This document shows positions 1 to 8,283 of a stretch of 64,000 nucleotides of DNA, piece by piece. The notes beneath the pieces were generated by a model. That model was not told where the DNA came from, ran no database searches, and saw only the letters and a list, made by a program, of their open reading frames with translations. This DNA comes from Pelomonas cellulosilytica (GTDB taxonomy: Bacteria; Pseudomonadota; Gammaproteobacteria; Burkholderiales; Burkholderiaceae_C). Numbering within the stretch: the stretch's first letter is position 1; each line of letters begins with the position of its first letter. The position numbers and the translations under genes are program-made. The DNA is taken from the NCBI RefSeq assembly GCF_021353265.1, contig NZ_JAJTWU010000006.1, positions 62,001 through 126,000 on the forward strand, written 5' to 3'.

Positions 1-356
1 CCTGCATGGCCGAACTGTCGGTGCTGGGCGTGCCCGCCGAAGCCATCCGCCACGTCACCGTGCCCGGCGCGCTGGAAGTGCCATTGGCGCTGCAGGCGCT
101 CGCCGAATCCAACGACTACGACGCGCTCATCGCGCTCGGCTGCATCATCCGCGGCGAGACCTACCACTTCGAGCTGGTCGCCAACGAAAGCGGCTCCGCC
201 GTCACGCGAGTCGGGCTGGACCATGGCATCCCGATCGCCAACGCCATCCTCACCGTCGAGAACGAGGCCCAGGCCTGGGCCCGCGCCGAGCCCAAGGGCC
301 GCGACGCCGCCCGCGTGGCCGTCGAGATGGCCAACCTGCTGAAAGAAATCGAGTGA
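1..356 (+). CDS. ribH: 6,7-dimethyl-8-ribityllumazine synthase (3' part)
   Basis: Lumazine synthase condenses 5-amino-6-ribitylamino-uracil with 3,4-dihydroxy-2-butanone 4-phosphate in the penultimate step of riboflavin synthesis. The reading frame is open from the left edge, so the N-terminus lies outside the window; about 117 residues are visible of a family that is usually about 155. The family blocks [26 protein letters not shown] (with the catalytic region His) and [13 protein letters not shown] are intact. The first internal ATG at position 6 is not the start. It overlaps nusB by GTGA, a standard rib-nus arrangement. Confidence 0.96.
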   Translation, partial: CMAELSVLGVPAEAIRHVTVPGALEVPLALQALAESNDYDALIALGCIIRGETYHFELVANESGSAVTRVGLDHGIPIANAILTVENEAQAWARAEPKGRDAARVAVEMANLLKEIE

Positions 357-844
357 ACGCCCCTCAAAAGACCGCACCCAAGACGGCCAACAGACCCGCC
401 GGCAAAAAGGCCCCCGTCAAATCGGCCCGCCGTCGCTCCCGCGAGGCCGCACTGCAAGGTCTCTACCAGTGGCTGCTGACCGGTGAGGACATCGGCGCCA
501 TCATCGCGCTGGGCCGTGAGCAGGAAGGCTATGCCAAGCTGGACCTCAAGCACTACGAGGCGCTGATGGGCGGCTGCGTGCACGAGGCTGCCGACCTGGA
601 CGAGATCCTCGCCCGCCACGTCGACCGCAAGACGACTGAGCTGTCACCCATCGAGCACGGCATCCTGATGATCGGCGCCTACGAGCTCAAGCACTGCCTG
701 GACATCCCCTACAAGGTCGCGATCAACGAGGCCGTCGAACTGGCCAAGTCCTTCGGTGGCACCGACGGCCACAAGTACGTCAACGGCGTGCTTGACAAGG
801 CGGCCGTCGATCTGCGCCCTCTAGAGCTCGCCGCGAAGCGTTGA
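353..844 (+). CDS. nusB: Transcription antitermination factor NusB
   Basis: NusB binds boxA RNA with NusE (S10) and promotes antitermination in rRNA operons. The protein is 163 residues with a lysine-rich N-terminal tail (residues 1-28) followed by the all-helical NusB fold: [16 protein letters not shown], then [16 protein letters not shown] and [16 protein letters not shown], and [11 protein letters not shown] near the end. The start is GTG at 353, overlapping the ribH stop, which implies translational coupling. The tail is longer than in E. coli, as is common in Burkholderiales. Confidence 0.96.
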   Translation: MNAPQKTAPKTANRPAGKKAPVKSARRRSREAALQGLYQWLLTGEDIGAIIALGREQEGYAKLDLKHYEALMGGCVHEAADLDEILARHVDRKTTELSPIEHGILMIGAYELKHCLDIPYKVAINEAVELAKSFGGTDGHKYVNGVLDKAAVDLRPLELAAKR

Positions 845-854
845 TGCAGGGCCG

Positions 855-2045
855 ATGAAGCTGGCCACACGGCTCGACCGCATCGAGCCTTTCTACGTGA
901 TGGAACTGGCCAAGGCCGCGGCGCAGGTCGCAGCCGGCCCGGTCTGCGACCCGGCCCAGGGTGGGCGGCGCATGGTCCGGCTCAACATCGGCGAACCCGA
1001 CTTCGGAGCGGCGCCGGCCGTGCGCGATGCCGCGGCTCGGGTCGCGCAAGGCCCCACGCCCTACACCGACGCCCTCGGCCTGCCTGCGCTGCGCGAGGCC
1101 ATCGCGCGCTGGTACAGCCAGCGCTTCGGCCTGACCATTGCACCGGAGCGTATCGCCGTCACCGCGGGCGCGTCGGCCGGCCTGCAGCTTGCCTGCCTCG
1201 CGCTCTTCGAGCGCGGCGACGAGGTGCTGATGCCCGACCCCTGCTACCCGTGCAACCGCCACTTCGTGACGGCCGCCGACGCCACGCCGCGCCTGCTGCC
1301 CACCGGCCCGGCCGAGCGCTTCCAGCTCGATGCCGCGCAGGTGCGCGAGGCGTGGACACCCGCCACGCGCGGCGTGCTGCTGGCCTCGCCCAGCAACCCG
1401 ACCGGCACCTCTATCGCACCCGAGGTGCTGGCTGAGATCGCCAGCTTCGTGCGCGGGCGCGGCGGCGCAACGGTGGTGGACGAAATCTACCTTCCGCTGA
1501 GCTACGAGGCCCAGTTCGGCCAGACGGCCCTGGGCCTGCCGGGTGGGCTCGGCGACGAAATCATCTCGGTCAACAGCTTCTCCAAGTACTTCGGCATGAC
1601 CGGCTGGCGGCTGGGCTGGCTGGTACTTCCGCCGGTGCTCGTTCCGGCCGTCGAGCGCCTGGCGCAGAACCTCTACATATGCCCGTCCACGCTGGCGCAG
1701 CAGGCCGCCCTTGCGGCCTTCGAGCCGGCGTCCATCGCCGAATTCGAGCGCCGCCGTGCCGTGCTGCGCGAGCGCCGCGACTTCATCGTGCCGGCGCTGA
1801 ACGAACTGGGCCTGACGGTGCCAGTCGCGCCCGACGGCGCGTTCTACGTCTGGATGGACGTGAGCCGGCGCCACGCGGACAGCTGGACCTTCGCCCACGA
1901 GCTGCTGCAGACGGCCCAGGTCGCATTGACACCCGGCCGCGACTTCGGCCTGGCCGACCCGCAACGCTGGATTCGACTGTCCTTCGCTTCGTCCATCGAA
2001 GACCTGCAGGAAGCCGTCGCGCGGCTGCGCAAGGTGCTCGGATGA
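855..2045 (+). CDS. PLP-dependent class I/II aminotransferase
   Basis: Fold-type I aminotransferase of 396 residues, cytoplasmic. Visible landmarks are the N-terminal LNIGEPDFGAAP, the cofactor-contact ITAGASAG-type loop (VTAGASAGLQLAC), SPSNPTGTSI, VVDEIYLPLSY (Asp for the pyridine nitrogen), and SFSKYFGMTGWRLGW, in which the Lys forms the Schiff base. The substrate cannot be read from the sequence; aspartate/aromatic-type enzymes and DapC-like enzymes share these motifs. It follows nusB by 10 bp and overlaps ybgC by ATGA, so it is probably co-transcribed with the tol genes. Confidence 0.9.
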   Translation: MKLATRLDRIEPFYVMELAKAAAQVAAGPVCDPAQGGRRMVRLNIGEPDFGAAPAVRDAAARVAQGPTPYTDALGLPALREAIARWYSQRFGLTIAPERIAVTAGASAGLQLACLALFERGDEVLMPDPCYPCNRHFVTAADATPRLLPTGPAERFQLDAAQVREAWTPATRGVLLASPSNPTGTSIAPEVLAEIASFVRGRGGATVVDEIYLPLSYEAQFGQTALGLPGGLGDEIISVNSFSKYFGMTGWRLGWLVLPPVLVPAVERLAQNLYICPSTLAQQAALAAFEPASIAEFERRRAVLRERRDFIVPALNELGLTVPVAPDGAFYVWMDVSRRHADSWTFAHELLQTAQVALTPGRDFGLADPQRWIRLSFASSIEDLQEAVARLRKVLG

Positions 2046-2440
2046 ACCGCTTCGAGTTCGCCGTCCGCGTCTACTGGGAAGACACCGATGCCGGCGGCAT
2101 CGTGTTCTACGCCAACTACCTGAAGTTCTTTGAGCGCGCCCGCACCGAATGGCTGCGTGCGGCCGGCGTCGAGCAGCACCGGCTGCGCGAGGACACCGGC
2201 CTGATGTTCGTCGTCGCCGACACGCGCGTGCGCTACGTCGCGCCGGCCCGGCTGGACGACCTGCTGACCGTCACCGTCGCACCTGAACCCGCCGGCAAGG
2301 CCAGCCTCGTCGTGCGTCAACGCGCACTGCGGGGTGACACGTTGCTGGCCGAAGGCGAGATCCGCATCGGCTGCGTGCGCGCCCACGACCTGAAACCCCA
2401 ACGCCTGCCCGACGACGTCGTCGCGGCGATCACCGCATGA
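2042..2440 (+). CDS. ybgC: Tol-Pal-associated acyl-CoA thioesterase YbgC
   Basis: Hot-dog fold thioesterase of 132 residues that is normally the first gene of the tol-pal cluster and hydrolyses short or medium acyl-CoA or acyl-ACP. The signature YWEDTDAGGIVFYANYLKFF contains the catalytic Asp; ERARTEWLRAAG follows. I placed the start at ATG 2042 because it overlaps the upstream stop (ATGA) and matches the family N-terminus RVYWEDTD; the open frame further upstream is a shadow of the aminotransferase. It overlaps tolQ by ATGA. Confidence 0.95.
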   Translation: MNRFEFAVRVYWEDTDAGGIVFYANYLKFFERARTEWLRAAGVEQHRLREDTGLMFVVADTRVRYVAPARLDDLLTVTVAPEPAGKASLVVRQRALRGDTLLAEGEIRIGCVRAHDLKPQRLPDDVVAAITA

Positions 2441-3114
2441 ACCAAGACCTCTCCATCGTCTCCCTGATCCTGCACGCCAGCTTCGCGGTGCAGCTCGTCA
2501 TCGCCGGCCTGCTGCTCGTGTCGCTTGCAAGCTGGAGCGTCATTTTCGGCAAGCTCATCGGCCTGGGGCAGATCAAGCGCCGCAACGACGCCTTCGAGGC
2601 CGAGTTCTGGAGCGGCAAGAACCTCAACGACCTCTACCAGTCCGTCGGCAACCGCACGGACGGCGCGCCGCTGGAGCGCATCTTCGCGTCGGGCATGCGC
2701 GAGTTCATGAAGCTGCGCGAGAAGCGCGTGACGGACTCCGGCGCGCTGCTGGACGCCGCCCGCCGCGCCATGCGCGCGAGCTTCCAGCGCGAGCTGGACG
2801 CGATGGAAAGCAATCTGTCCTTCCTCGCATCGGTCGGCTCTGTCTCGCCCTACGTGGGCCTGTTCGGGACGATCTGGGGGATCATGCATGCGTTCGTCGG
2901 GCTGTCCAACCTGACGCAGGTCACGCTGGCCACCGTCGCGCCGGGCATTGCCGAAGCGCTGGTCGCCACGGCCATCGGCCTGTTTGCCGCCATCCCCGCC
3001 GTGCTGGCCTACAACCGCTTCGCGCGCCAGATCGACCGCAGCGCTATCACGCTGGAGACTTTCATCGAGGAGTTCTCCAACATCCTGCAGCGCAACGCCA
3101 CCCAGGTCCACTGA
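2437..3114 (+). CDS. tolQ: Tol-Pal system proton channel subunit TolQ
   Basis: Inner-membrane MotA/TolQ/ExbB protein of 225 residues that forms the proton-driven motor with TolR and energises TolA during cell division and outer-membrane constriction. An N-terminal membrane segment (about residues 12-35) is followed by a cytoplasmic loop, then two C-terminal membrane segments around FLASVGSVSPYVGLFGTIWG and VATAIGLFAAIPAVLAYN, the conserved pore-lining blocks. Length fits the family. It starts by ATGA overlap with ybgC and is followed by tolR after 1 bp. Confidence 0.97.
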   Translation: MNQDLSIVSLILHASFAVQLVIAGLLLVSLASWSVIFGKLIGLGQIKRRNDAFEAEFWSGKNLNDLYQSVGNRTDGAPLERIFASGMREFMKLREKRVTDSGALLDAARRAMRASFQRELDAMESNLSFLASVGSVSPYVGLFGTIWGIMHAFVGLSNLTQVTLATVAPGIAEALVATAIGLFAAIPAVLAYNRFARQIDRSAITLETFIEEFSNILQRNATQVH

Positions 3115-3115
3115 C

Positions 3116-3552
<437 letters not shown>

Positions 3553-3553
<1 letters not shown>

Positions 3554-4410
3554 TGAACACCGCCGTGCTGCGTCCGCCCGAAGCTGCCGGCATCGGCCGC
3601 GGCCTGGCCCTGGCACTGCTGGCCCACGGGCTGCTGATCCTCGCGTTGACCTACGGCCTGCACTGGCGTAGCGACAGCTCTCCGGCCTTCGAAGCCGAGC
3701 TGTGGGCCAGCGTGCCGCAGGTGGCTGCGCCGCGCGAGGAGGCCCCCCCAGAGCCAGAACCCGCGCCGGCCAAGCCCGAGCCTCAGGCCCAGCAGCGAGC
3801 GGCCGAGGAAGAGGCCGCACAGCAGCGCGAGGCCGAGATCGCCATCGCCAAAGAGAAGAAGCGCAAGGAGGAAAAGGCACGCGAGGACGCACTGAAGCTG
3901 GAGCGCGAGAAGGCCGAGAAGGCCGAGAAAGCCGCCAAAGAAAAGGAAGCCAAGGCGGCCAAGGACAAGGCAGCGAAGGAAGAGCAGGACCGCAAGAAGG
4001 CGCAGGACGCCAAGGACGCCAAGGCGGCCAAGGAAGCCGATGCCAAGCGCGAGGCCCTGCGGCTGGAAAACCTGCGCCGTATCCAGGGCATGGCCGGCGG
4101 CACGCCGGGCTCCACCGGCACGGCGGCGCAGAACGCAGCGCCGTCGGCCGGCTGGGTGGGCAAGGTCAAGGGCAAGATCAGGCCCTTGATCATCTATGCC
4201 GACGATGGCGGTGCCAACCCGACGGCCGAGGTACAGGTGGCGCTCGCGCCCGACGGACGCATCCTCGGCAGCAAGGTGCTCAAGGCCAGCGGCGACGCGG
4301 AGTGGGACCGTGCCGTGCTGCGCGCCATCGAGAAGGCCGAGACGCTGCCGCGCGACACCGACGGCCGCGTGCCGCCGGTACTGATCCTGAACCTCAGGCC
4401 GCGCGAATAG
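3553..4410 (+). CDS. tolA: Cell envelope protein TolA
   Basis: TolA spans the periplasm and links the TolQR motor to outer-membrane Pal. It has an N-terminal membrane anchor (about residues 14-36, GLALALLAHGLLILALTYGL), a proline-rich linker, a long Lys/Ala/Glu-rich helical domain (about 75-175) and a C-terminal TonB/TolA-like domain with AGWVGKVKGKIRPLI and LKASGDAEWDRAVLRAIEKA. I chose ATG 3553; GTG 3550 adds one residue. Its 3' end overlaps the convergent doxX gene by 17 bp. tolB and pal, which usually follow, are not there. Confidence 0.95.
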
Positions 4411-4882
4411 CCAGGACGCGGTCCGCCGACCAGCGGCCCGCGCCCCACAGCGCGATGACGACGGCCAGCACGCCCCACAACGTGTGCTGGAAGACGCCGG
4501 CCGCCGACAGTTCCTCGGCCGGCAGCGACAGCGCCGCCATCAGGTTGACGACGAAGAGCCCGGCGCCAGCGAAGCGCCCGGCTATGCCCAGCACCAGCAG
4601 CACGGGCAGCGCCACTTCGCCGGCGGTGCCGGCATAGGCTGCCAGCACGGGCGGCAGCAACGGCACCTGGTAGTAGTCGTTGAACAGCGCCAGCGTGGCC
4701 GACCAATCGCGCAGTTTCACGAGGCCGGACGAGAAGAAGACGTTGGCGACGTAGAGCCGCGCAGCCAGCAGCGCGAGCGACTGCAGGTGGCTGACGAGCG
4801 TGTCCAGCGGCGCCGGCAGGCGTGTGGGCGTCAGACCGGGGTCGGAAAAGCCGTGCCAGACGGCAGTGATGAGGCGGTTCAT
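4394..4882 (-). CDS. DoxX family membrane protein (bufferin operon)
   Basis: Inner-membrane protein of 162 residues with four hydrophobic segments; the DoxX signature appears as LLAARLYVANVFFSSGLVKL followed by LPPVLAAYAGTAGEVALPVL. DoxX proteins often sit last in DUF2282-DUF692-DUF2063 operons, probably in respiratory or redox support; the molecular role is not settled. ATG 4882 was chosen over the longer frame because MNRLITAVWHGF gives the normal N-terminus and lies 19 bp after the upstream stop. The 3' end overlaps tolA on the other strand. Confidence 0.9.
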   Translation of the reverse strand: MNRLITAVWHGFSDPGLTPTRLPAPLDTLVSHLQSLALLAARLYVANVFFSSGLVKLRDWSATLALFNDYYQVPLLPPVLAAYAGTAGEVALPVLLVLGIAGRFAGAGLFVVNLMAALSLPAEELSAAGVFQHTLWGVLAVVIALWGAGRWSADRVLAIRAA

Positions 4883-4901
4883 ATGGGCGTTCCGGAGAGG
4901 T

Positions 4902-5576
4902 TCAGCGAGGAGGAGGCGTCGCGCTGGCCGCATGCAGCCAGGCGTTCTGCAGCGCGGCCTGCAGCCACGCGCCGAAGTCAAAGTCGGCTTCGGCGTCAGA
5001 ACCTTTCACCAACGCGTCGGCCAGCGTGTCACCGGCCTGCAGCGCCGCCATGAAGGCGGCATCGCCCGCCGCGACCGAACGCCATTGCCCCCGCCAGCCC
5101 TGCCTCCAGACGAGCACCGGCCCGTCGTGTTGGGCGAGCAGTGCGACGCCGGGCCGCAGCACCAGCCGTAGCGCGTCGGGCGGCGTCGTGCCGAGCAGCG
5201 CCAATGACGCGGCGTCCAGCGCCACGTCGGCCGCGCGCTCCGCTTGGTGCAGCGCCCAGTCCAGCCGGGCAAGGTCCGGCAGGCCCGAAGCTTCACCGGC
5301 CCGCTCGACCAGGAAGCCGGCGAGCGCCCCGCCCCACTGCGCCAGGTCGCCCCGTTCCGGCGGATGGCTGCGCCAGAAGCTCCAGGCAAGTGCGGCGAAG
5401 TCCTCCTCGTCGAGCGCATCGCGCAGGCGCGTGAACGGCACGGCCAGCGCCTGGGCGGACAGCGCCTTCAGGTTGTTGCGGTAGGCCGCCAGCCGCCGCT
5501 CGCCACCGACAACGCCGGCCGGCGGCTCGCACCGGCCCAACAGCGCGTCGACCAACGCCTGCTGCGCGGCCTTCAT
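4902..5576 (-). CDS. bufC: DUF2063 family protein, MNIO partner (BufC/HvfC-like)
   Basis: Protein of 224 residues. The N-terminal part (about 1-95) has the DUF2063 pattern: [40 protein letters not shown], then [11 protein letters not shown]. In bufferin and Hvf systems this protein binds precursor and presents it to the DUF692 oxygenase; that role is known from the family and not visible here. The start ATG 5576 overlaps the stop of the DUF692 gene (ATGA). The longer open frame is a shadow. Confidence 0.9.
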   Translation of the reverse strand: MKAAQQALVDALLGRCEPPAGVVGGERRLAAYRNNLKALSAQALAVPFTRLRDALDEEDFAALAWSFWRSHPPERGDLAQWGGALAGFLVERAGEASGLPDLARLDWALHQAERAADVALDAASLALLGTTPPDALRLVLRPGVALLAQHDGPVLVWRQGWRGQWRSVAAGDAAFMAALQAGDTLADALVKGSDAEADFDFGAWLQAALQNAWLHAASATPPPR

Positions 5577-6403
5577 CGGTGCAGCGCCCTCGCCCGCCCT
5601 GCCTCGGCCAGCAGTACGTCCAGCTCCGGTACGGCGGTGTCCCATTCGATGAGGGTCGGCACCGGGCCGAGGCGCTGCACGGCGTATTCGTAGACGCGCC
5701 ACACCTCGTCGCGCACGCGGCTGCCGTGGTCGTCGATGACCAGGCCGTCCTCCAGCTCGCAATGCCCTGCCAGGTGGATCTCGCCGACGCTGCCGGGCCG
5801 GATCGCGTCGGTCCAGCGCATCGCTTCGGCCGCCGCCGCTTGCGGTCCATAGCCGGCGTTGCGCGCATTGACGACGAGATTGTTCACGTCCAGCAGCAGC
5901 CCGCAGCCGCTGCGCTGCGTCAGCGCGTTGAAGAACTCGGGCTCGGCCAGCGTGTCGCCGGCCCAGCCGACATAGGCGCTGATGTTCTCCACAAGCATCT
6001 GCCGGCCCAGGCGCTGCTGCACCTGGTCGACGTGCCGACACAGCAGCGCCAGCGAGTCGTCGTTGAAGGGGATCGGCAGGAGATCGCCCGCATGCAGGCC
6101 CGAGCCGACGCGGGCGAAGCAGGCGTGATCCGACACCCAGCCTGGCTGCACGCGCGCCACAAGGCGGGCGAGGCAGTCCAGGTGCCACGGATCCAGCCCC
6201 GCGGCCGAGCCCAGGCCCAGCCCCACGCCGTGCAGGCTGAGCGGGTAGGCCTCGCGGCCGGCATCCAGCACGGCCAGCGTCGCACCGCCGTCGGCGAAGA
6301 AGTTTTCCGAATGCACCTCGATGAAGCCGAGGTCCGGGCGGCGCGCCAGCAGCAGCTCGTAGTGCGGCTGGCGCCAGCCGATGCCGATCGGGGCGTCAGC
6401 CAA
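5573..6403 (-). CDS. bufB: DUF692 multinuclear non-heme iron oxygenase (MNIO), BufB-like
   Basis: TIM-barrel enzyme of 276 residues of the MNIO family, which oxidises Cys residues in RiPP precursors, giving oxazolone/thioamide or thiooxazole groups. Metal-site blocks are visible in order: [78 protein letters not shown] and [10 protein letters not shown]. It lies 3 bp after the DUF2282 precursor and overlaps bufC, the classical order. Which Cys residues it modifies cannot be read from the sequence. Confidence 0.94.
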   Translation of the reverse strand: MADAPIGIGWRQPHYELLLARRPDLGFIEVHSENFFADGGATLAVLDAGREAYPLSLHGVGLGLGSAAGLDPWHLDCLARLVARVQPGWVSDHACFARVGSGLHAGDLLPIPFNDDSLALLCRHVDQVQQRLGRQMLVENISAYVGWAGDTLAEPEFFNALTQRSGCGLLLDVNNLVVNARNAGYGPQAAAAEAMRWTDAIRPGSVGEIHLAGHCELEDGLVIDDHGSRVRDEVWRVYEYAVQRLGPVPTLIEWDTAVPELDVLLAEAGRARALHR

Positions 6404-6406
6404 GGC

Positions 6407-6682
6407 TCACTTCTTCAGCTTGGCCTTGGCCTCGTCGGCCGTCATGCCGCCGCTGCTCTTGCAGCTGCCCTTGGCAACGTACTTCCACTCCTCGGCCGCA
6501 TTGTCCGTCTTGGACTGGCCGGCACACGAGTGGCTGCCGTTGAGGTTGGCGCAGTCGTTCTGGCCGGCCTTGGCGATGCCGAAGCATTTCTCCTTGGCCG
6601 CGTCGGCCGCCTGGGCCTGGGCAACGAGGCCCAGCGACAGGGCGGTGACGAGGGCGGACGACACGAGGGTCTGGGTTTTCAT
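6407..6682 (-). CDS. bufA1: DUF2282 bufferin precursor (copper-binding RiPP)
   Basis: Small secreted protein of 91 residues: signal peptide 1-25 (ending AQAQA), then a mature peptide with four Cys at 33, 44, 53 and 74 in the DUF2282 pattern [20 protein letters not shown] and KGSCKSSGG. Family knowledge: bufferins are modified at Cys by the MNIO enzyme and buffer copper in the periplasm. ATG 6682 is preceded by a GGAGA-type ribosome site; the longer frame upstream lacks a signal peptide. First gene of the leftward operon, divergent from the ECF sigma gene. Confidence 0.92.
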   Translation of the reverse strand: MKTQTLVSSALVTALSLGLVAQAQAADAAKEKCFGIAKAGQNDCANLNGSHSCAGQSKTDNAAEEWKYVAKGSCKSSGGMTADEAKAKLKK

Positions 6683-6743
6683 GGACAGGTCTCCAAAAGG
6701 TGGGGCAATGAAAGGCGGCCGATGATGCGGCGGCACGAACGAA

Positions 6744-6769
6744 GTCGCAACAGCCGCCCAATCCTTACA
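6744..6769 (-). promoter_or_regulatory. Candidate ECF-type promoter for the bufferin operon
   Basis: On the minus strand, TGTAAGG (6769-6763) and CGAC (6747-6744) are separated by 15 bp, upstream of bufA1. The layout resembles the GTAACC-N16-CGAA promoters described for Caulobacter SigF bufferin genes, and the cognate sigma gene is divergent. This is a by-eye match with mismatches in both elements. Confidence 0.35.
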
Positions 6770-6781
6770 CTGCGCGCCGCA

Positions 6782-7360
6782 ATGACAGCCTCACCCGACT
6801 ACTGCCGGCAGATCGAAGCCCTGCGCCCCGTGCTGCTGAAGTACGCCCGGCTGCAGCTGCGCAACCCGGCCTGGGCCGAGGATGCCGTGTCCGAAACGAT
6901 GCTTGCCGCGCTGGAGAAGCCACAGGCCTTCGCTGGCCACAGTCAGCTCAAGACCTGGCTCATCGGCATTCTGAAGCACAAGCTGGTCGACCAGATCCGC
7001 CGCAACAGCCGAGAGCTGTCCACCACCGCGACGGACGACGAGTCCGCCGACCTGGACGACCTGCTCTTCGCCGCCGACGGCCACTGGCGCGAGGCCCAGC
7101 ACGACTGGGGCAATCCGGAAGACTCACTACGCCAGCTGGACTTCATGCGCGTGCTGGAGGCCTGCGTCGAGAAGCTGCCCGGCCAGCAGGGCCGCCTGTT
7201 CATGATGCGCGAGTGGCTGGAGCTGGAGTCCGACGAGATCTGCAAGGAATTGGCGATCACACCGACCAACCTGTGGGTCATGCTGCATCGCGCCCGGCTC
7301 CGGCTGCGGGACTGCCTGCAGTCGGGCTGGTTCGGTGCAACGTCCGGGGAGGCGACGTGA
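6782..7360 (+). CDS. ECF RNA polymerase sigma factor
   Basis: Extracytoplasmic-function sigma factor of 192 residues. Region 2 includes [28 protein letters not shown] and [20 protein letters not shown]; region 4 includes [20 protein letters not shown] and [23 protein letters not shown] 6782 was chosen because the upstream open frame (from 5579) is antisense to the bufferin genes. It is divergent from bufA1 across 99 bp and overlaps the zinc-finger protein gene by GTGA, so the pair most likely controls the bufferin operon. Target genes are inferred from position only. Confidence 0.92.
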   Translation: MTASPDYCRQIEALRPVLLKYARLQLRNPAWAEDAVSETMLAALEKPQAFAGHSQLKTWLIGILKHKLVDQIRRNSRELSTTATDDESADLDDLLFAADGHWREAQHDWGNPEDSLRQLDFMRVLEACVEKLPGQQGRLFMMREWLELESDEICKELAITPTNLWVMLHRARLRLRDCLQSGWFGATSGEAT

Positions 7361-7551
7361 CGGGTTGGATGATCAGTTGCCGCGAGGCCACACGCCTCAC
7401 GCTAGAGGGCGAAGACCGCCGGTTGCCGCTGACGGAGCGGTTGTCGCTGCGCCTGCATCGCCGCGTCTGCACGAACTGCCGGCGCTTCGCCCGCCAGGTC
7501 GCGTTGATGCGCGAGGCCAGCGCACGCTGGCGCCACTACACCGAAGACTGA
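7357..7551 (+). CDS. Zinc-finger (zf-HC2-like) anti-sigma factor
   Basis: Protein of 64 residues, too small to carry a membrane anchor. It has Cys8 and the HxxxCxxC zinc motif at His34, Cys38 and Cys41 (LHRRVCTNC), the anti-sigma ZAS pattern. GTG 7357 overlaps the sigma stop; ATG 7369 is the alternative. Lacking a sensor or membrane domain, it would be a soluble redox- or metal-responsive anti-sigma factor if functional. It converges on pcp with a 3 bp gap. Confidence 0.85.
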   Translation: MTGWMISCREATRLTLEGEDRRLPLTERLSLRLHRRVCTNCRRFARQVALMREASARWRHYTED

Positions 7552-7554
7552 CCC

Positions 7555-8205
7555 TCAGCTGACCGGCGCACCCTCGTCCGGCCCGACGGCCTGGCGCGCA
7601 TCGGCCGTCAGCGCCACGGCCAACGCCAGGCGTACGGCGTCCACCTGCGCGGCCAGCCCCATGCTCGGCACGCTGGGCTGGGTGCGCGCCGCCTGCTCGG
7701 GCAAGGCCGGCAGGTGGATGAAACCACTGCGCACCGTCGAGCCCGCTAGCCGGTGCTGCAGCTCGTAGAAGACCTGGTTGCAGACAAAGGCCCCCGCTGA
7801 AAGCGACAGCCCGGCCGGGTAGCCTGCCGCACGCAACGCATCCCGCATCGCCTTCACAGGCAGCGTTGTGAAGTAGCCGTCGGGCGCGCCGGGGCGGACC
7901 GGCACGTCCTGCAGACGATCCCCGGCGTTGTCCGCGATGCGGGCATCGATCAGGTTGACCGCCACGCGCTCGAAGGACACCTCGCTGCGCCCGCTGGCCT
8001 GCCCCATCGCGACCACCAGCAGCGGCCGCACCACGGCCAGCGCGTCGGTCAGCGCCACCGGCGCTCCGCTGAAACTCGTGGGCAGACAGCGCGCGTGCAC
8101 CGTCGCACCGGCGATGATCTGGCCATGCAGCGAACGCGCCACCTCCCAGGATGGATTGATCACTTCGCCACCAAAAGGCTCGAAGCCAGTGAGCAGGATG
8201 TTCAT
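7555..8205 (-). CDS. pcp: Pyroglutamyl-peptidase I
   Basis: Cytoplasmic cysteine peptidase of family C15 that removes N-terminal pyroglutamate. The protein is 216 residues, normal for the family. The catalytic triad is visible: Glu79 in SFERVAVNLIDARIADN, Cys142 in AGAFVCNQVFY and His164 in SGFIHLP; the N-terminus MNILLTGFEPFGG is diagnostic. ATG 8205 was preferred to an in-frame start 33 bp upstream. It is divergent from the first pilus ATPase across 78 bp. Confidence 0.96.
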   Translation of the reverse strand: MNILLTGFEPFGGEVINPSWEVARSLHGQIIAGATVHARCLPTSFSGAPVALTDALAVVRPLLVVAMGQASGRSEVSFERVAVNLIDARIADNAGDRLQDVPVRPGAPDGYFTTLPVKAMRDALRAAGYPAGLSLSAGAFVCNQVFYELQHRLAGSTVRSGFIHLPALPEQAARTQPSVPSMGLAAQVDAVRLALAVALTADARQAVGPDEGAPVS

Positions 8206-8283
8206 CACGCCATTGTCCCGGACAGACGGTACGCGCACGCCGCCGCGACCCTGGCGATCTGACGCCGAATCCGACCTTCCTCG

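Noticed and set aside
3780-4080. Lys/Ala/Glu repeat tract as an unstable microsatellite
   Set aside because: It is the normal TolA helical domain with mixed codons.
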